DNA from: an uncultured Flavihumibacter sp.
GTDB taxonomy: Bacteria; Bacteroidota; Bacteroidia; Chitinophagales; Chitinophagaceae
NCBI GenBank assembly: GCA_946482545.1
Contig: CAMLRX010000057.1
Coordinates: forward strand, 1 to 29,838
Length of the DNA: 29,838 nt
Reading direction: 5' to 3'
Shown: one piece after another, positions 23,302 through 29,838 of the stretch
Layout of the letters: every line of letters starts with the position of its first letter
Position numbering within the stretch: the first letter of the stretch is position 1
Translations under genes and position numbers: made by a program
Notes under the pieces: generated by a model
Database searches by the model: none
What the model saw: the letters and a program-made list of their open reading frames with translations, nothing else
What the model was told of the DNA's origin: nothing

Positions 23302-24729
23302 ATGAAGAAATCGATTGCTGTTCCCGCCGGTATTGTCCTGGCGTTGCTCGTATATTTCCTGAATCCCTTCGGGCTTGCCCCGAAGGCCATACTCACCTTG
23401 TCGATTGGTGTACTCATGGTATTCTGGTGGGTGAGCGAAGCGCTGCCCATGCCCGTGGTGGCGTTGTTGCCGCTGGTATTGTTTCCTTCCTTTGGCATCG
23501 GCACTTTAAAAAATACGGCGCTGCCTTATGCTGATCCCGTTATCTTCCTGTTCATGGGCGGCTTCCTGCTGGGACTCGCCATCGAAAAATGGAACCTGCA
23601 CCGGCGCATCGCGCTGAACATCGTACGTATGACCGGTACCAGTGGCAACCGTATCGTACTGGGCTTTATACTCAGTACCGGCTTCCTGAGCATGTGGCTC
23701 AGCAATACAGCCACCACCATGATGATGTTTCCCATCGCCCTCTCCGTGGTAAACGTGATGAAGGAACACCCCCGCAATGGCGCACGTTACGATCATTTCG
23801 CGGTGGCCATCATGCTCTCCATCGCTTACGCTTCCAACCTGGGCGGCATCGCCACTGTAATAGGAACCCCGCCCAACGTGGCTTTCGTGGGCTATATGCA
23901 GGAACGCTACAACATGACCATCGACTTCGCCAGTTGGATGGCGGTTTGTTTCCCCCTCGCATTGCTGCTGATGCTGAGTATGTATGTCGTGATGGTGAAA
24001 TGGCTTTTCCCCAACCACATTAAAGCGGAAGAAAGCACGCGCATAGTAATCAGGGAAGAACTCGCGAAACTGGGTCCAATGCGTGTTTCAGAAAAAAGAG
24101 TACTGATCGTATTCTGCACCACCGCCCTCCTATGGATACTGAAAGACCTGATCAATCAACTCAACCTGATAAAACTGGATGATACAGTAATCGCCATTGC
24201 AGGCGGAGCAGCACTCTTCTTTATCCCTGCGGGGAAAGAAAACACCAAAGAGAACGCCCTGCTCACCTGGGAAGACACTTCCAAAATGGCATGGGGCATC
24301 CTGTTGCTTTTCGGGGGTGGCATCACATTGGCCAACGCACTGGAGAACGCCGGTCTCATGAAGCAACTCGGGGAATGGCTCGCAGGCTTCGCAGGGAACG
24401 GTGGTTTTGTATTGGTGGTAATGATCACCATTCTTTCCATTTTTATTTCTGAAGTAATGAGCAATGTGGCACAGGTAATCGTGTTCGCGCCGGTGATGGC
24501 GGGCATGGCCGATGCACTGCATATCAACCCAATGTTGCTCGGCGTTCCGATGACGCTGGCCGCGAGTTGCGCATCTATGTTACCAATGGGAACGCCGCCC
24601 AATGCGATCGTTTTTGCGAGTGGGCATATCCGTTTGGGACAAATGGTGAAAGCAGGGCTGGTGCTGAACTTGCTGGCGATTGCGCTGATTTCAGTGTTTT
24701 GCTGGTATGTGTTGCCGGTGTTTTTTTAG
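23302..24729 (+). CDS. DASS (SLC13) family sodium-coupled dicarboxylate/sulfate transporter
   Basis: 475 residues with about 11 hydrophobic segments and an inverted-repeat architecture. In the first half, SNTATTMMMFPI (residues 134-145) is the SNT substrate motif, followed by GTPPNVAFVG (sodium site). In the second half the matching motif reads SEVMSNVAQVIVFAPVM, that is SNV at 387-389 instead of SNT, followed by PMGTPPNAIVFASG. Family members move succinate, malate, citrate or sulfate together with Na+ across the inner membrane. The substrate cannot be called from sequence; the SNV change may matter. It is monocistronic, divergent from the EI24-like gene (139 bp apart), and is followed at once by the composite palindromic element. 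Confidence 0.9.
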   Translation: MKKSIAVPAGIVLALLVYFLNPFGLAPKAILTLSIGVLMVFWWVSEALPMPVVALLPLVLFPSFGIGTLKNTALPYADPVIFLFMGGFLLGLAIEKWNLHRRIALNIVRMTGTSGNRIVLGFILSTGFLSMWLSNTATTMMMFPIALSVVNVMKEHPRNGARYDHFAVAIMLSIAYASNLGGIATVIGTPPNVAFVGYMQERYNMTIDFASWMAVCFPLALLLMLSMYVVMVKWLFPNHIKAEESTRIVIREELAKLGPMRVSEKRVLIVFCTTALLWILKDLINQLNLIKLDDTVIAIAGGAALFFIPAGKENTKENALLTWEDTSKMAWGILLLFGGGITLANALENAGLMKQLGEWLAGFAGNGGFVLVVMITILSIFISEVMSNVAQVIVFAPVMAGMADALHINPMLLGVPMTLAASCASMLPMGTPPNAIVFASGHIRLGQMVKAGLVLNLLAIALISVFCWYVLPVFF

Positions 24730-24796
24730 GGTTCACGCAAGGGACGCAAAGGAGCTAGGACGCAAGGGGAGGTTGAAGTGCTACAGGTGAGGGGAT

Positions 24797-24829
24797 TTTC
24801 TCGCGATTGCTTCGTGCCTCGCAACGCTA
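24797..24829 (+). repeat. Inner perfect inverted repeat, left arm (33 bp)
   Basis: Its exact reverse complement is at 24999-25031. The loop between the arms is 169 bp. I compared the arms base by base; the outer mismatch begins at 24796/25032 and the inner one at 24830/24998. Confidence 0.9.
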
Positions 24830-24998
24830 CGACGCCACGGGCTGTTGTATGGCAGAATAGCGGGTTTTGTTAGAGAAGCTATTTTATGAACGCATATCGT
24901 TTTACAGCCTCTATGATCTTATTGCAAGGTTGAAATATGATCGTTTGTTTTTCGCAAAATACCAATAAGAAATTTAATCAGCGTCTAACGTAGCGCCC

Positions 24999-25031
24999 TA
25001 GCGTTGCGAGGCACGAAGCAATCGCGAGAAA
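24999..25031 (-). repeat. Inner perfect inverted repeat, right arm (33 bp)
   Basis: Exact reverse complement of 24797-24829. It begins TAGCGTTGCGAGGCACGAAG on the plus strand. Confidence 0.9.
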
Positions 25032-25114
25032 TAAAAAATGCGCTTCAACAACCGCCCCAAACACAAACAACGCCTAGCGTCCTTGCTTCCTTGCGTCTTG
25101 GCGTGAAAGAAAAC

Positions 25115-26131
25115 CTAAAACTTGGGACAATTCAACTTCCTTGCATTCGGATCCCTCGGCTGCCTGGTATAAATCAGTGAAAGTTCAATTCCGCCCCTGG
25201 TATTAGAAGCGGGTTTCAGTGAAGAAGTATTCACATCATAAGAAAGCCCGAAGCGCCATTCGTTGTTGATTTCCAATCCAACATAGGGAATCACGGCATC
25301 TTTAAGGCGGAGCCATGCACCGGCGTACATGCTTACCGGAGCGTATTCATCCTGGTTGAGCAGAAACTCCACTGCACCACCTGCCACGGTGTTCCGGGCG
25401 CTGGCCTGGTTGCTGTGCATGGCGCTGAGGTGGAGGTTGGCGGTTTCACTGAGCGGAAAGTAACCTCCGGCCTGCACGGTTACCCGTGGATTGAGGTAGA
25501 AAAGCGCGTCAGTAAAAGATTCTTTCGGCTTGTTGATGTGGTACATGGAGATGCCGAAATAGAAATTATTCCAGTCGCTGGTGGCGCCGTTATAGAAGAT
25601 ACCGGCGGCCAGGTCGAAATAGTTTTTGTTAAACACCACATTGTTGAGCGGATCCTGCGTGGGACTGGTCCAGGTGCCGTTGGCATCCAGTTCATCGCCC
25701 AGGTTCAGTTTGGTGCCATCGAGCCTGCTTTGCGCGTAGGTACCCTGGAACCCCACGCCCAGTTGGTGGTAGCCATCTTCATCCAGGCCTTTGTGGTAGG
25801 CGGTGGAGAGCGAGAGGTAGTTGTTGTTGAGAATACCGTTGCCGCTTTTATCGGTCAGGGCCAGTACGCCAACACCCCAGCGGTCGATCTCGGAGATGCG
25901 GTTGGTGAGGATGGGCAGATCAATGGATGCGGTGCCTGTTTTGAATGCGTTGCTGATGGTGGGCCATTGGTTGCGGTAGTTGCCCGCGATGCGGTAGCCA
26001 CCATTGAATTTACCTGTAAGCGCGGGATTCAGCGTAAGTGGTGAAACGAAGAACTGTGAAAAATTGGGATCCTGCCCGTAAAAATCTTTCGCCAGGAGTA
26101 TGCACAGTATTAAGGTCAGGATCTTTCTCAT
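25115..26131 (-). CDS. PorP/SprF family type IX secretion system membrane protein
   Basis: 338 residues with a signal peptide ending KDFYGQ (about residue 20). DPNFSQFFVSPLTLNPALTG (21-40) followed by YRIAGNYRNQWP is the defining start of the PorP/SprF family, outer-membrane barrels of 300-350 residues. PorP of Porphyromonas is needed for type IX secretion, and SprF-type paralogues help secrete particular adhesins with type B C-terminal domains. Further strands include RFGLSYDVNTSSLKPASNTRGGIELSLIY near the C-terminus, which ends shortly after. No cargo protein lies next to it here, so whether it is the core PorP or a SprF paralogue cannot be decided. It starts 75 bp after the upp stop, in the same direction. 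Confidence 0.9.
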   Translation of the reverse strand: MRKILTLILCILLAKDFYGQDPNFSQFFVSPLTLNPALTGKFNGGYRIAGNYRNQWPTISNAFKTGTASIDLPILTNRISEIDRWGVGVLALTDKSGNGILNNNYLSLSTAYHKGLDEDGYHQLGVGFQGTYAQSRLDGTKLNLGDELDANGTWTSPTQDPLNNVVFNKNYFDLAAGIFYNGATSDWNNFYFGISMYHINKPKESFTDALFYLNPRVTVQAGGYFPLSETANLHLSAMHSNQASARNTVAGGAVEFLLNQDEYAPVSMYAGAWLRLKDAVIPYVGLEINNEWRFGLSYDVNTSSLKPASNTRGGIELSLIYTRQPRDPNARKLNCPKF

Positions 26132-26206
26132 CAGTACTAGAATGGGTAAACAAGGTAAGCATTAATTTTCACATCCCCTTGCGGTGTTCAGGCAATAAGT
26201 GGCGGT

Positions 26207-26857
26207 TTACATCTGCACTTTCACGCCGAAGGCGAGGTCTCCGGCATCGCCGAGTCCGGGAACGATATACCCTTTTGCGGTCAGTTCATCGTCAATGGCG
26301 CCGCACCACAACTTCACGTTGGGCTCCGTGCGGTGAACGAATTCGATGCCTACGGTACAGGCGATGGCGGCCACCACATGTATTTCGCTGGGATGCCCCT
26401 CTTCGCGGAGGAACTGGATTGTTTTTACGAGCGAAGCGCCCGTGGCCAGCATGGGATCGGAAATGATGACCACCCTGTTTTCGAGGGCTGGGCAGGAAAC
26501 ATAATCCAGACTGATATCGAAACTGCCGTCGGGATTGTGTTTGCGGTAAGCGGAGATGAACGCATTGTCTGCCTTGTCAAAATAATTGAGCAATCCCTGG
26601 TGGAGTGGAAGTCCTGCACGGAGTATGGTTGCCAGCACGGGTTGTTCCTTCAACACCTTACAGGGCGATATGCCTAATGGCGTGGTAATCTCCTTTTCCT
26701 CCCATTCAAGGGCTTTACTCAGTTCATAGGCGATGGCTTCACCAATGCGTTCCAGATTGCGGCGGAAACGCATCCGGTCGTTCTGCACATTTACATCCCT
26801 GAGTTCACCCACCCAGTTGCTGAGCAGGGAATAATTTTCGCTGAGGTTGATGACCAT
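26207..26857 (-). CDS. upp: Uracil phosphoribosyltransferase
   Basis: 216 residues. Upp makes UMP from uracil and PRPP in the cytoplasm (pyrimidine salvage). Motifs seen are the N-terminal region LRDVNVQNDRMRFRRNLERI, the PVLATILRAGLPLHQGLL loop, the PRPP-binding VVIISDPMLATGASLVKTI and the uracil-binding DDELTAKGYIVPGLGDAGD followed by FG near the C-terminus. All match the family, with I-S-D-P-M-L-A-T-G as expected. It is divergent from anmK (66 bp between start codons). Confidence 0.96.
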   Translation of the reverse strand: MVINLSENYSLLSNWVGELRDVNVQNDRMRFRRNLERIGEAIAYELSKALEWEEKEITTPLGISPCKVLKEQPVLATILRAGLPLHQGLLNYFDKADNAFISAYRKHNPDGSFDISLDYVSCPALENRVVIISDPMLATGASLVKTIQFLREEGHPSEIHVVAAIACTVGIEFVHRTEPNVKLWCGAIDDELTAKGYIVPGLGDAGDLAFGVKVQM

Positions 26858-26873
26858 AAGGCAGGTTTACACC

Positions 26874-26881
26874 TATTTTTG
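26874..26881 (+). promoter_or_regulatory. -7 element of anmK
   Basis: TATTTTTG matches TAnnTTTG. It overlaps the ATG at 26879, so translation of anmK must start later, at the ATG at 26924. No good -33 element is visible. Confidence 0.45.
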
Positions 26882-26909
26882 CTGCAATTTAAGGGCTATC
26901 GGCCGCATT

Positions 26910-26917
26910 CAAAAATA
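26910..26917 (-). promoter_or_regulatory. -7 element of upp
   Basis: Minus-strand TATTTTTG at 26917-26910 matches TAnnTTTG; transcription would start near 26903 and give a leader of about 46 nt before the upp ATG. It faces the anmK -7 element, so the two transcripts would overlap slightly at their 5' ends. Confidence 0.35.
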
Positions 26918-26923
26918 AACGGG

Positions 26924-28006
26924 ATGATCTACAGGGCTATCGGTTTGATGAGTGGAAGTTCGCTGGACGGACTGGATATTGTTTTTGCGGAAATTCATGA
27001 ATCCGGGCGGAAATGGGGATTTGATATCCTGCACGCCGAATGTATCCCCTATACCCTTGAATGGCAGGAGAAATTGAAAAACGCAAGGCAGTTATCCGCA
27101 TTCGAATACCTTGTGCTTCATGCCGAATATGGCCGGTACCTGGGTGAAAAAGTGAATGAATTCATTGAAAAACATGCGCTTCAACACAAGGTACAGCTCG
27201 TGGCCTCGCATGGCCATACTGTTTTCCACGCACCGGAAAAACGTATGACCGCACAACTGGGTGATGGTGCCGCGATCGCCGCTGAAACCGGTCTCCAGGT
27301 CATCTCCGACCTCCGTTCCCTGGATGTGGCCCTCGGCGGACAGGGCGCACCAATCGTGCCCATCGGGGAAGCGCTGCTGCTGCCCGGATTTGATTTTTAC
27401 CTCAATATTGGCGGAATCGCTAATCTGACTGTAGCCGGAAAGGAACGCGTCGCTTTTGATGTTTGTCCTGCAAACCGTGTCCTGAACGCACTCGCCAACG
27501 ATGCAGGAAAAGAATACGACCACAACGGGGAAATGGCCGCAGGCGGGAATTTACAGGAACACCTGCTTCAACAACTGAATGCACTTTCCTATTACCAGCT
27601 TCCGGCACCTAAATCACTCGCGAATGAATTTGGGACGGAAACAGTCCTTCCTATTCTTCAGCAATCCGGGATTTCCACCGCAGATGCCTTGCACACGATG
27701 GTGCAACATATTTGTGATCAGATTGAAAACTCGGTTCAACCATGGAGCGAACCCGGTAAGGAAAAGCGGTTACTGGTTACCGGGGGTGGCGCATTCAACA
27801 CCTACCTGCTCACGGAACTGGATCAGCGCCTTAAAGCATTGAATGTGGAAATAATCCTGCCCAACGAAACACTGGTTTCAGGAAAAGAAGCGCTGATCAT
27901 GGCATTAATCGGAATATTGCGCTGGCGGCAGGACGAAAATGTTTTCGCCTCCGTTACCGGCGCATCTCGGAGCAGTATCGGCGGGGCATTGTGGAGCGGA
28001 AGTTAA
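26924..28006 (+). CDS. anmK: Anhydro-N-acetylmuramic acid kinase
   Basis: 360 residues from the ATG at 26924 ([18 protein letters not shown]), the family's usual start; a -7 promoter element lies upstream of it and overlaps the earlier ATG at 26879. AnmK phosphorylates and opens 1,6-anhydro-MurNAc to MurNAc-6-phosphate in cell-wall recycling. The ATP-binding [15 protein letters not shown] corresponds to the consensus G-T-M-S-G-T-S-x-D-G; Asp15 and Asp18 are retained. Other signatures are [49 protein letters not shown] and the C-terminal [13 protein letters not shown]. It ends in a 4-bp overlap with the convergent adenine deaminase gene. Confidence 0.95.
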   Translation: MIYRAIGLMSGSSLDGLDIVFAEIHESGRKWGFDILHAECIPYTLEWQEKLKNARQLSAFEYLVLHAEYGRYLGEKVNEFIEKHALQHKVQLVASHGHTVFHAPEKRMTAQLGDGAAIAAETGLQVISDLRSLDVALGGQGAPIVPIGEALLLPGFDFYLNIGGIANLTVAGKERVAFDVCPANRVLNALANDAGKEYDHNGEMAAGGNLQEHLLQQLNALSYYQLPAPKSLANEFGTETVLPILQQSGISTADALHTMVQHICDQIENSVQPWSEPGKEKRLLVTGGGAFNTYLLTELDQRLKALNVEIILPNETLVSGKEALIMALIGILRWRQDENVFASVTGASRSSIGGALWSGS

Positions 28007-29646
28007 ACCAATTGAAAAGTATCCCCGTCAAACAATCCCTTATCGCTCAGTTTTAAATGTGGAATCACCAGCAATGCCATAAACGACAGGGTCATAAAAG
28101 GCGCGCTGAGCGTGGAACCGAGTTCTTTTGCGGCCGCATCCAAAGCGGCATAACGTTTCGCAATATTGTACCCATCTCTTGCCGACATCAATCCGCCAAC
28201 AGGCAACGACATGCCATCTGTTCCGCAACTGATGCCCCCTTTGTTTTCGATAATATAGTTCACCGCCGCGCAAATGGAAGCGTCATCCACGCCTACGGCG
28301 ATGATGTTGTGTGAATCGTGTGCCACGCTGGAAGCAATCGCACCTTTCTTCAACCCGAAATTCTTCACGAAAGTTTTGGCGATGGGTGCGTCGGGCGTAT
28401 ACCGGTTCACCACCACCATTTTAAGAATATCTTCTTCAACATTGCTCTGCAGCAAATTATTTTCGTCAATCACCGAGCGAAGGCCCACGATCTTTTTGTT
28501 GGTGATCAGTTGCCCGTCGAGCGCCTCTACCACATACACCTGTTCTATGTTTTCTTCTTCGCCCCATTTCAGTAACGGATAAGCGAAATCAGCGGGAACA
28601 CGGGGGGTACAACGGAACTTGTTCACGGGCGTAACCGGCACCGAGTCGATCAGTGTTCTTCCTTCTTCCGCCACTTTTTGTCCGGCAATAATGGTTTGCA
28701 ACACCTTAAAAGAACGCAAATCTTCCACCACAATAAAATCGGCGGAATCGCCGGTGCGCAACATACCGCAATCCAGGTTGTAGTGCAGCACCGGGTTAAT
28801 ACAGGCTGCACGGAGGATATTAAACAATGGAATACCGGCTTTCACGGCCCTATCCGCAAGTTCGTTGATATGGCCTTTCACCAGGCTGTCGGGATGCTTG
28901 TCGTCACTGCCGAACATCATGACTTCCGGGTATTCTTTCAGCAGGGGGATCAGCGCGTCGAAGTTGCGCGCGGCGCTCCCTTCGCGGATGATGATCTTCA
29001 TGCCATAACGCAGTTTCTCCTGCGCTTCTTCCAACGTATAACATTCATGGTCAGTGGAAATGCCCGACTCAATGTACTTTCTGGCCGCTTCACCCCTTAG
29101 TCCGGGAGCATGACCATCCACCGGTTTATCAAATCGCCTGGCGGCTTCCAGTTTACGCACTACTTCTTCTTCCTGGTTCAGCACGCCGGGGAAGTTCATC
29201 ATTTCAGAGAGGTATTTTACTTCAGGCTTTGCCAGCAGGGCCTCCACCTGGTCGGCATCCAATGTGGCGCCGGCCGTTTCAAACACGGTGGCGGGCACGC
29301 AGGATGGCGCACCGAAATAAAAATGGAACGGCACCTGTTTGCCATTGTTGATCATAAAATCAACCCCTTCCATGCCACATACGTTCGCTATTTCATGGGG
29401 ATCGCTGATGGTGGCCACGGTACCATGCACCACCGCGAGCCTTGCGAATTCGGAAGGAACCAGCATCGAACTCTCAATGTGCACATGCGCATCTATAAAA
29501 CCGGGGAGTATAAAGCGGGCGGGTACAGCCGTTGCGGCGGATAATTCTTCCACCGATACAATCTTGCCGTTTTCTACCGTAACCCTTCCGGGGAATATCT
29601 TTTCGTTGAAAATATCTACAATGTGGCCATCCGTGCTGAATCTCAT
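28003..29646 (-). CDS. ade: Adenine deaminase
   Basis: 547 residues from the ATG at 29646 ([18 protein letters not shown]); the frame is open to an ATG at 29778, but the extra 44 residues do not resemble the family. The enzyme converts adenine to hypoxanthine plus ammonia in the cytoplasm. It is an amidohydrolase: the metal-binding HxH is in [14 protein letters not shown] (His54 and His56), followed by [33 protein letters not shown] and [11 protein letters not shown]. The C-terminal domain has [17 protein letters not shown] and [19 protein letters not shown], typical of the ade family. The family uses Mn or Fe. It faces anmK and shares its stop region. Confidence 0.94.
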   Translation of the reverse strand: MRFSTDGHIVDIFNEKIFPGRVTVENGKIVSVEELSAATAVPARFILPGFIDAHVHIESSMLVPSEFARLAVVHGTVATISDPHEIANVCGMEGVDFMINNGKQVPFHFYFGAPSCVPATVFETAGATLDADQVEALLAKPEVKYLSEMMNFPGVLNQEEEVVRKLEAARRFDKPVDGHAPGLRGEAARKYIESGISTDHECYTLEEAQEKLRYGMKIIIREGSAARNFDALIPLLKEYPEVMMFGSDDKHPDSLVKGHINELADRAVKAGIPLFNILRAACINPVLHYNLDCGMLRTGDSADFIVVEDLRSFKVLQTIIAGQKVAEEGRTLIDSVPVTPVNKFRCTPRVPADFAYPLLKWGEEENIEQVYVVEALDGQLITNKKIVGLRSVIDENNLLQSNVEEDILKMVVVNRYTPDAPIAKTFVKNFGLKKGAIASSVAHDSHNIIAVGVDDASICAAVNYIIENKGGISCGTDGMSLPVGGLMSARDGYNIAKRYAALDAAAKELGSTLSAPFMTLSFMALLVIPHLKLSDKGLFDGDTFQLV

Positions 29647-29791
29647 CTGTTTTTTCGATTGGAAGCTAAAAATAAGGAAAAATGCCCTTGTTTCCCCACT
29701 CACCCGCACAATCGCCCCGGTCATCCACATTAACGAACAAACAACGAAATATTTAGTAGATTGGAAAAGATTTATCACGAGAAGATTCGAT

Positions 29792-29838
29792 ATGAAGAAG
29801 TTATTCCTATTGCCGCTTTTTTCGGCCCTGCTGTCCTG
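29792..29838 (+). CDS. N-terminus of a probable exported lipoprotein (cut by right edge)
   Basis: Fifteen codons are present: [15 protein letters not shown], followed by TG as the first two bases of the next codon. This is a Lys-rich hydrophobic signal peptide, and if the next codon is TGC or TGT the sequence LLSC would be a lipobox. A near-consensus -7 element TAGATTGG lies at 29757-29764. The body of the protein is outside the window, so no function can be given. Confidence 0.55.
   Translation, partial: MKKLFLLPLFSALLS

Larger units (their letters stand above)
24732..25107. repeat. Composite nested palindromic element, copy 2
   Basis: This fills the 385-bp gap between two convergent genes. 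Outer arms 24732-24769 and 25071-25107 are inverted copies with about 30 of 38 positions matching (core AGGACGC). Inner arms 24797-24829 and 24999-25031 are perfect 33-bp inverted copies (core TTGCTTCGTGCCTCGCAACG); a weaker match with three mismatches continues inward to about 24838/24990. The centre (about 24840-24989) is AT-rich and non-repetitive, with no plausible gene. The outer arms belong to the same family as the element at 21009-21167. Possible natures are a MITE-like remnant, a structured RNA or a bidirectional terminator. Confidence 0.85.

Noticed and set aside
24732..25107. Possible CRISPR array or tRNA cluster in the large intergenic gap
   Set aside because: The repeats are inverted rather than direct, there are no regular spacers, and no cloverleaf was found.
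29647..29778. N-terminal extension of adenine deaminase to the ATG at 29778
   Set aside because: The extra 44 residues do not fit the family N-terminus and would leave little room for a promoter; the start at 29646 matches the family.

Overview
The window looks like chromosomal DNA of a Bacteroidota bacterium, most likely a Chitinophagaceae-type member of the Chitinophagales. The evidence is a set of type IX secretion and gliding genes (gldJ, porU, porV and a PorP/SprF-family gene), families common in this phylum (DUF5723, DUF983, the NA37 nucleoid-associated protein), SusB-type GH97 and arabinan-degrading enzymes, and recurrent TAnnTTTG promoter -7 elements close to gene starts. No rRNA, tRNA, CRISPR array, insertion sequence or phage gene was recognised. 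The genus is an inference from gene content and style only.

Layout. Bases 1-6251 (minus strand) hold a five-gene polysaccharide operon, read in the order GH51, GH51, GH43 endo-arabinanase, lipoprotein aldose 1-epimerase, GH97 (cut by the left edge). It is preceded by a promoter and a striking 11-bp inverted repeat that could be an operator. Bases 6584-11402 (minus) hold a 1038-residue VPS10/sortilin-like Asp-box beta-propeller and a DUF5723 outer-membrane protein with a highly charged tail, each followed by a hairpin terminator. Bases 11436-13045 hold a nucleoid-associated protein facing a DUF983 membrane protein. Bases 13154-21007 form a cell-envelope and secretion block: murF and gldJ on the minus strand, divergent porU and porV on the plus strand. 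Bases 21009-25107 hold ispF, a small RsmI-like methyltransferase overlapped with an EI24/CysZ-like membrane protein, a DASS (SLC13) transporter, and two related intergenic palindromic elements. Bases 25115-29838 hold a PorP/SprF protein, upp, anmK, adenine deaminase and the first codons of a probable lipoprotein.

How the genes work together. The arabinan operon would cut 1,5-arabinan and remove arabinofuranosyl side chains in the periplasm or at the cell surface. The exported epimerase would equilibrate the released sugar anomers. GldJ, PorU, PorV and PorP belong to the type IX secretion and gliding apparatus; PorU is the sortase that processes secreted cargo and PorV its outer-membrane partner. 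MurF and AnmK act in peptidoglycan synthesis and recycling. Upp and adenine deaminase salvage nucleobases. IspF supplies isoprenoid precursors.

Novelty. No clearly undescribed multi-gene system is visible. The best candidates for a second look are the composite palindromic element at 24732-25107 and its relative after porV, the inverted-repeat operator candidate upstream of the arabinan operon, the exported epimerase inside that operon, and the charged tail on the DUF5723 protein.
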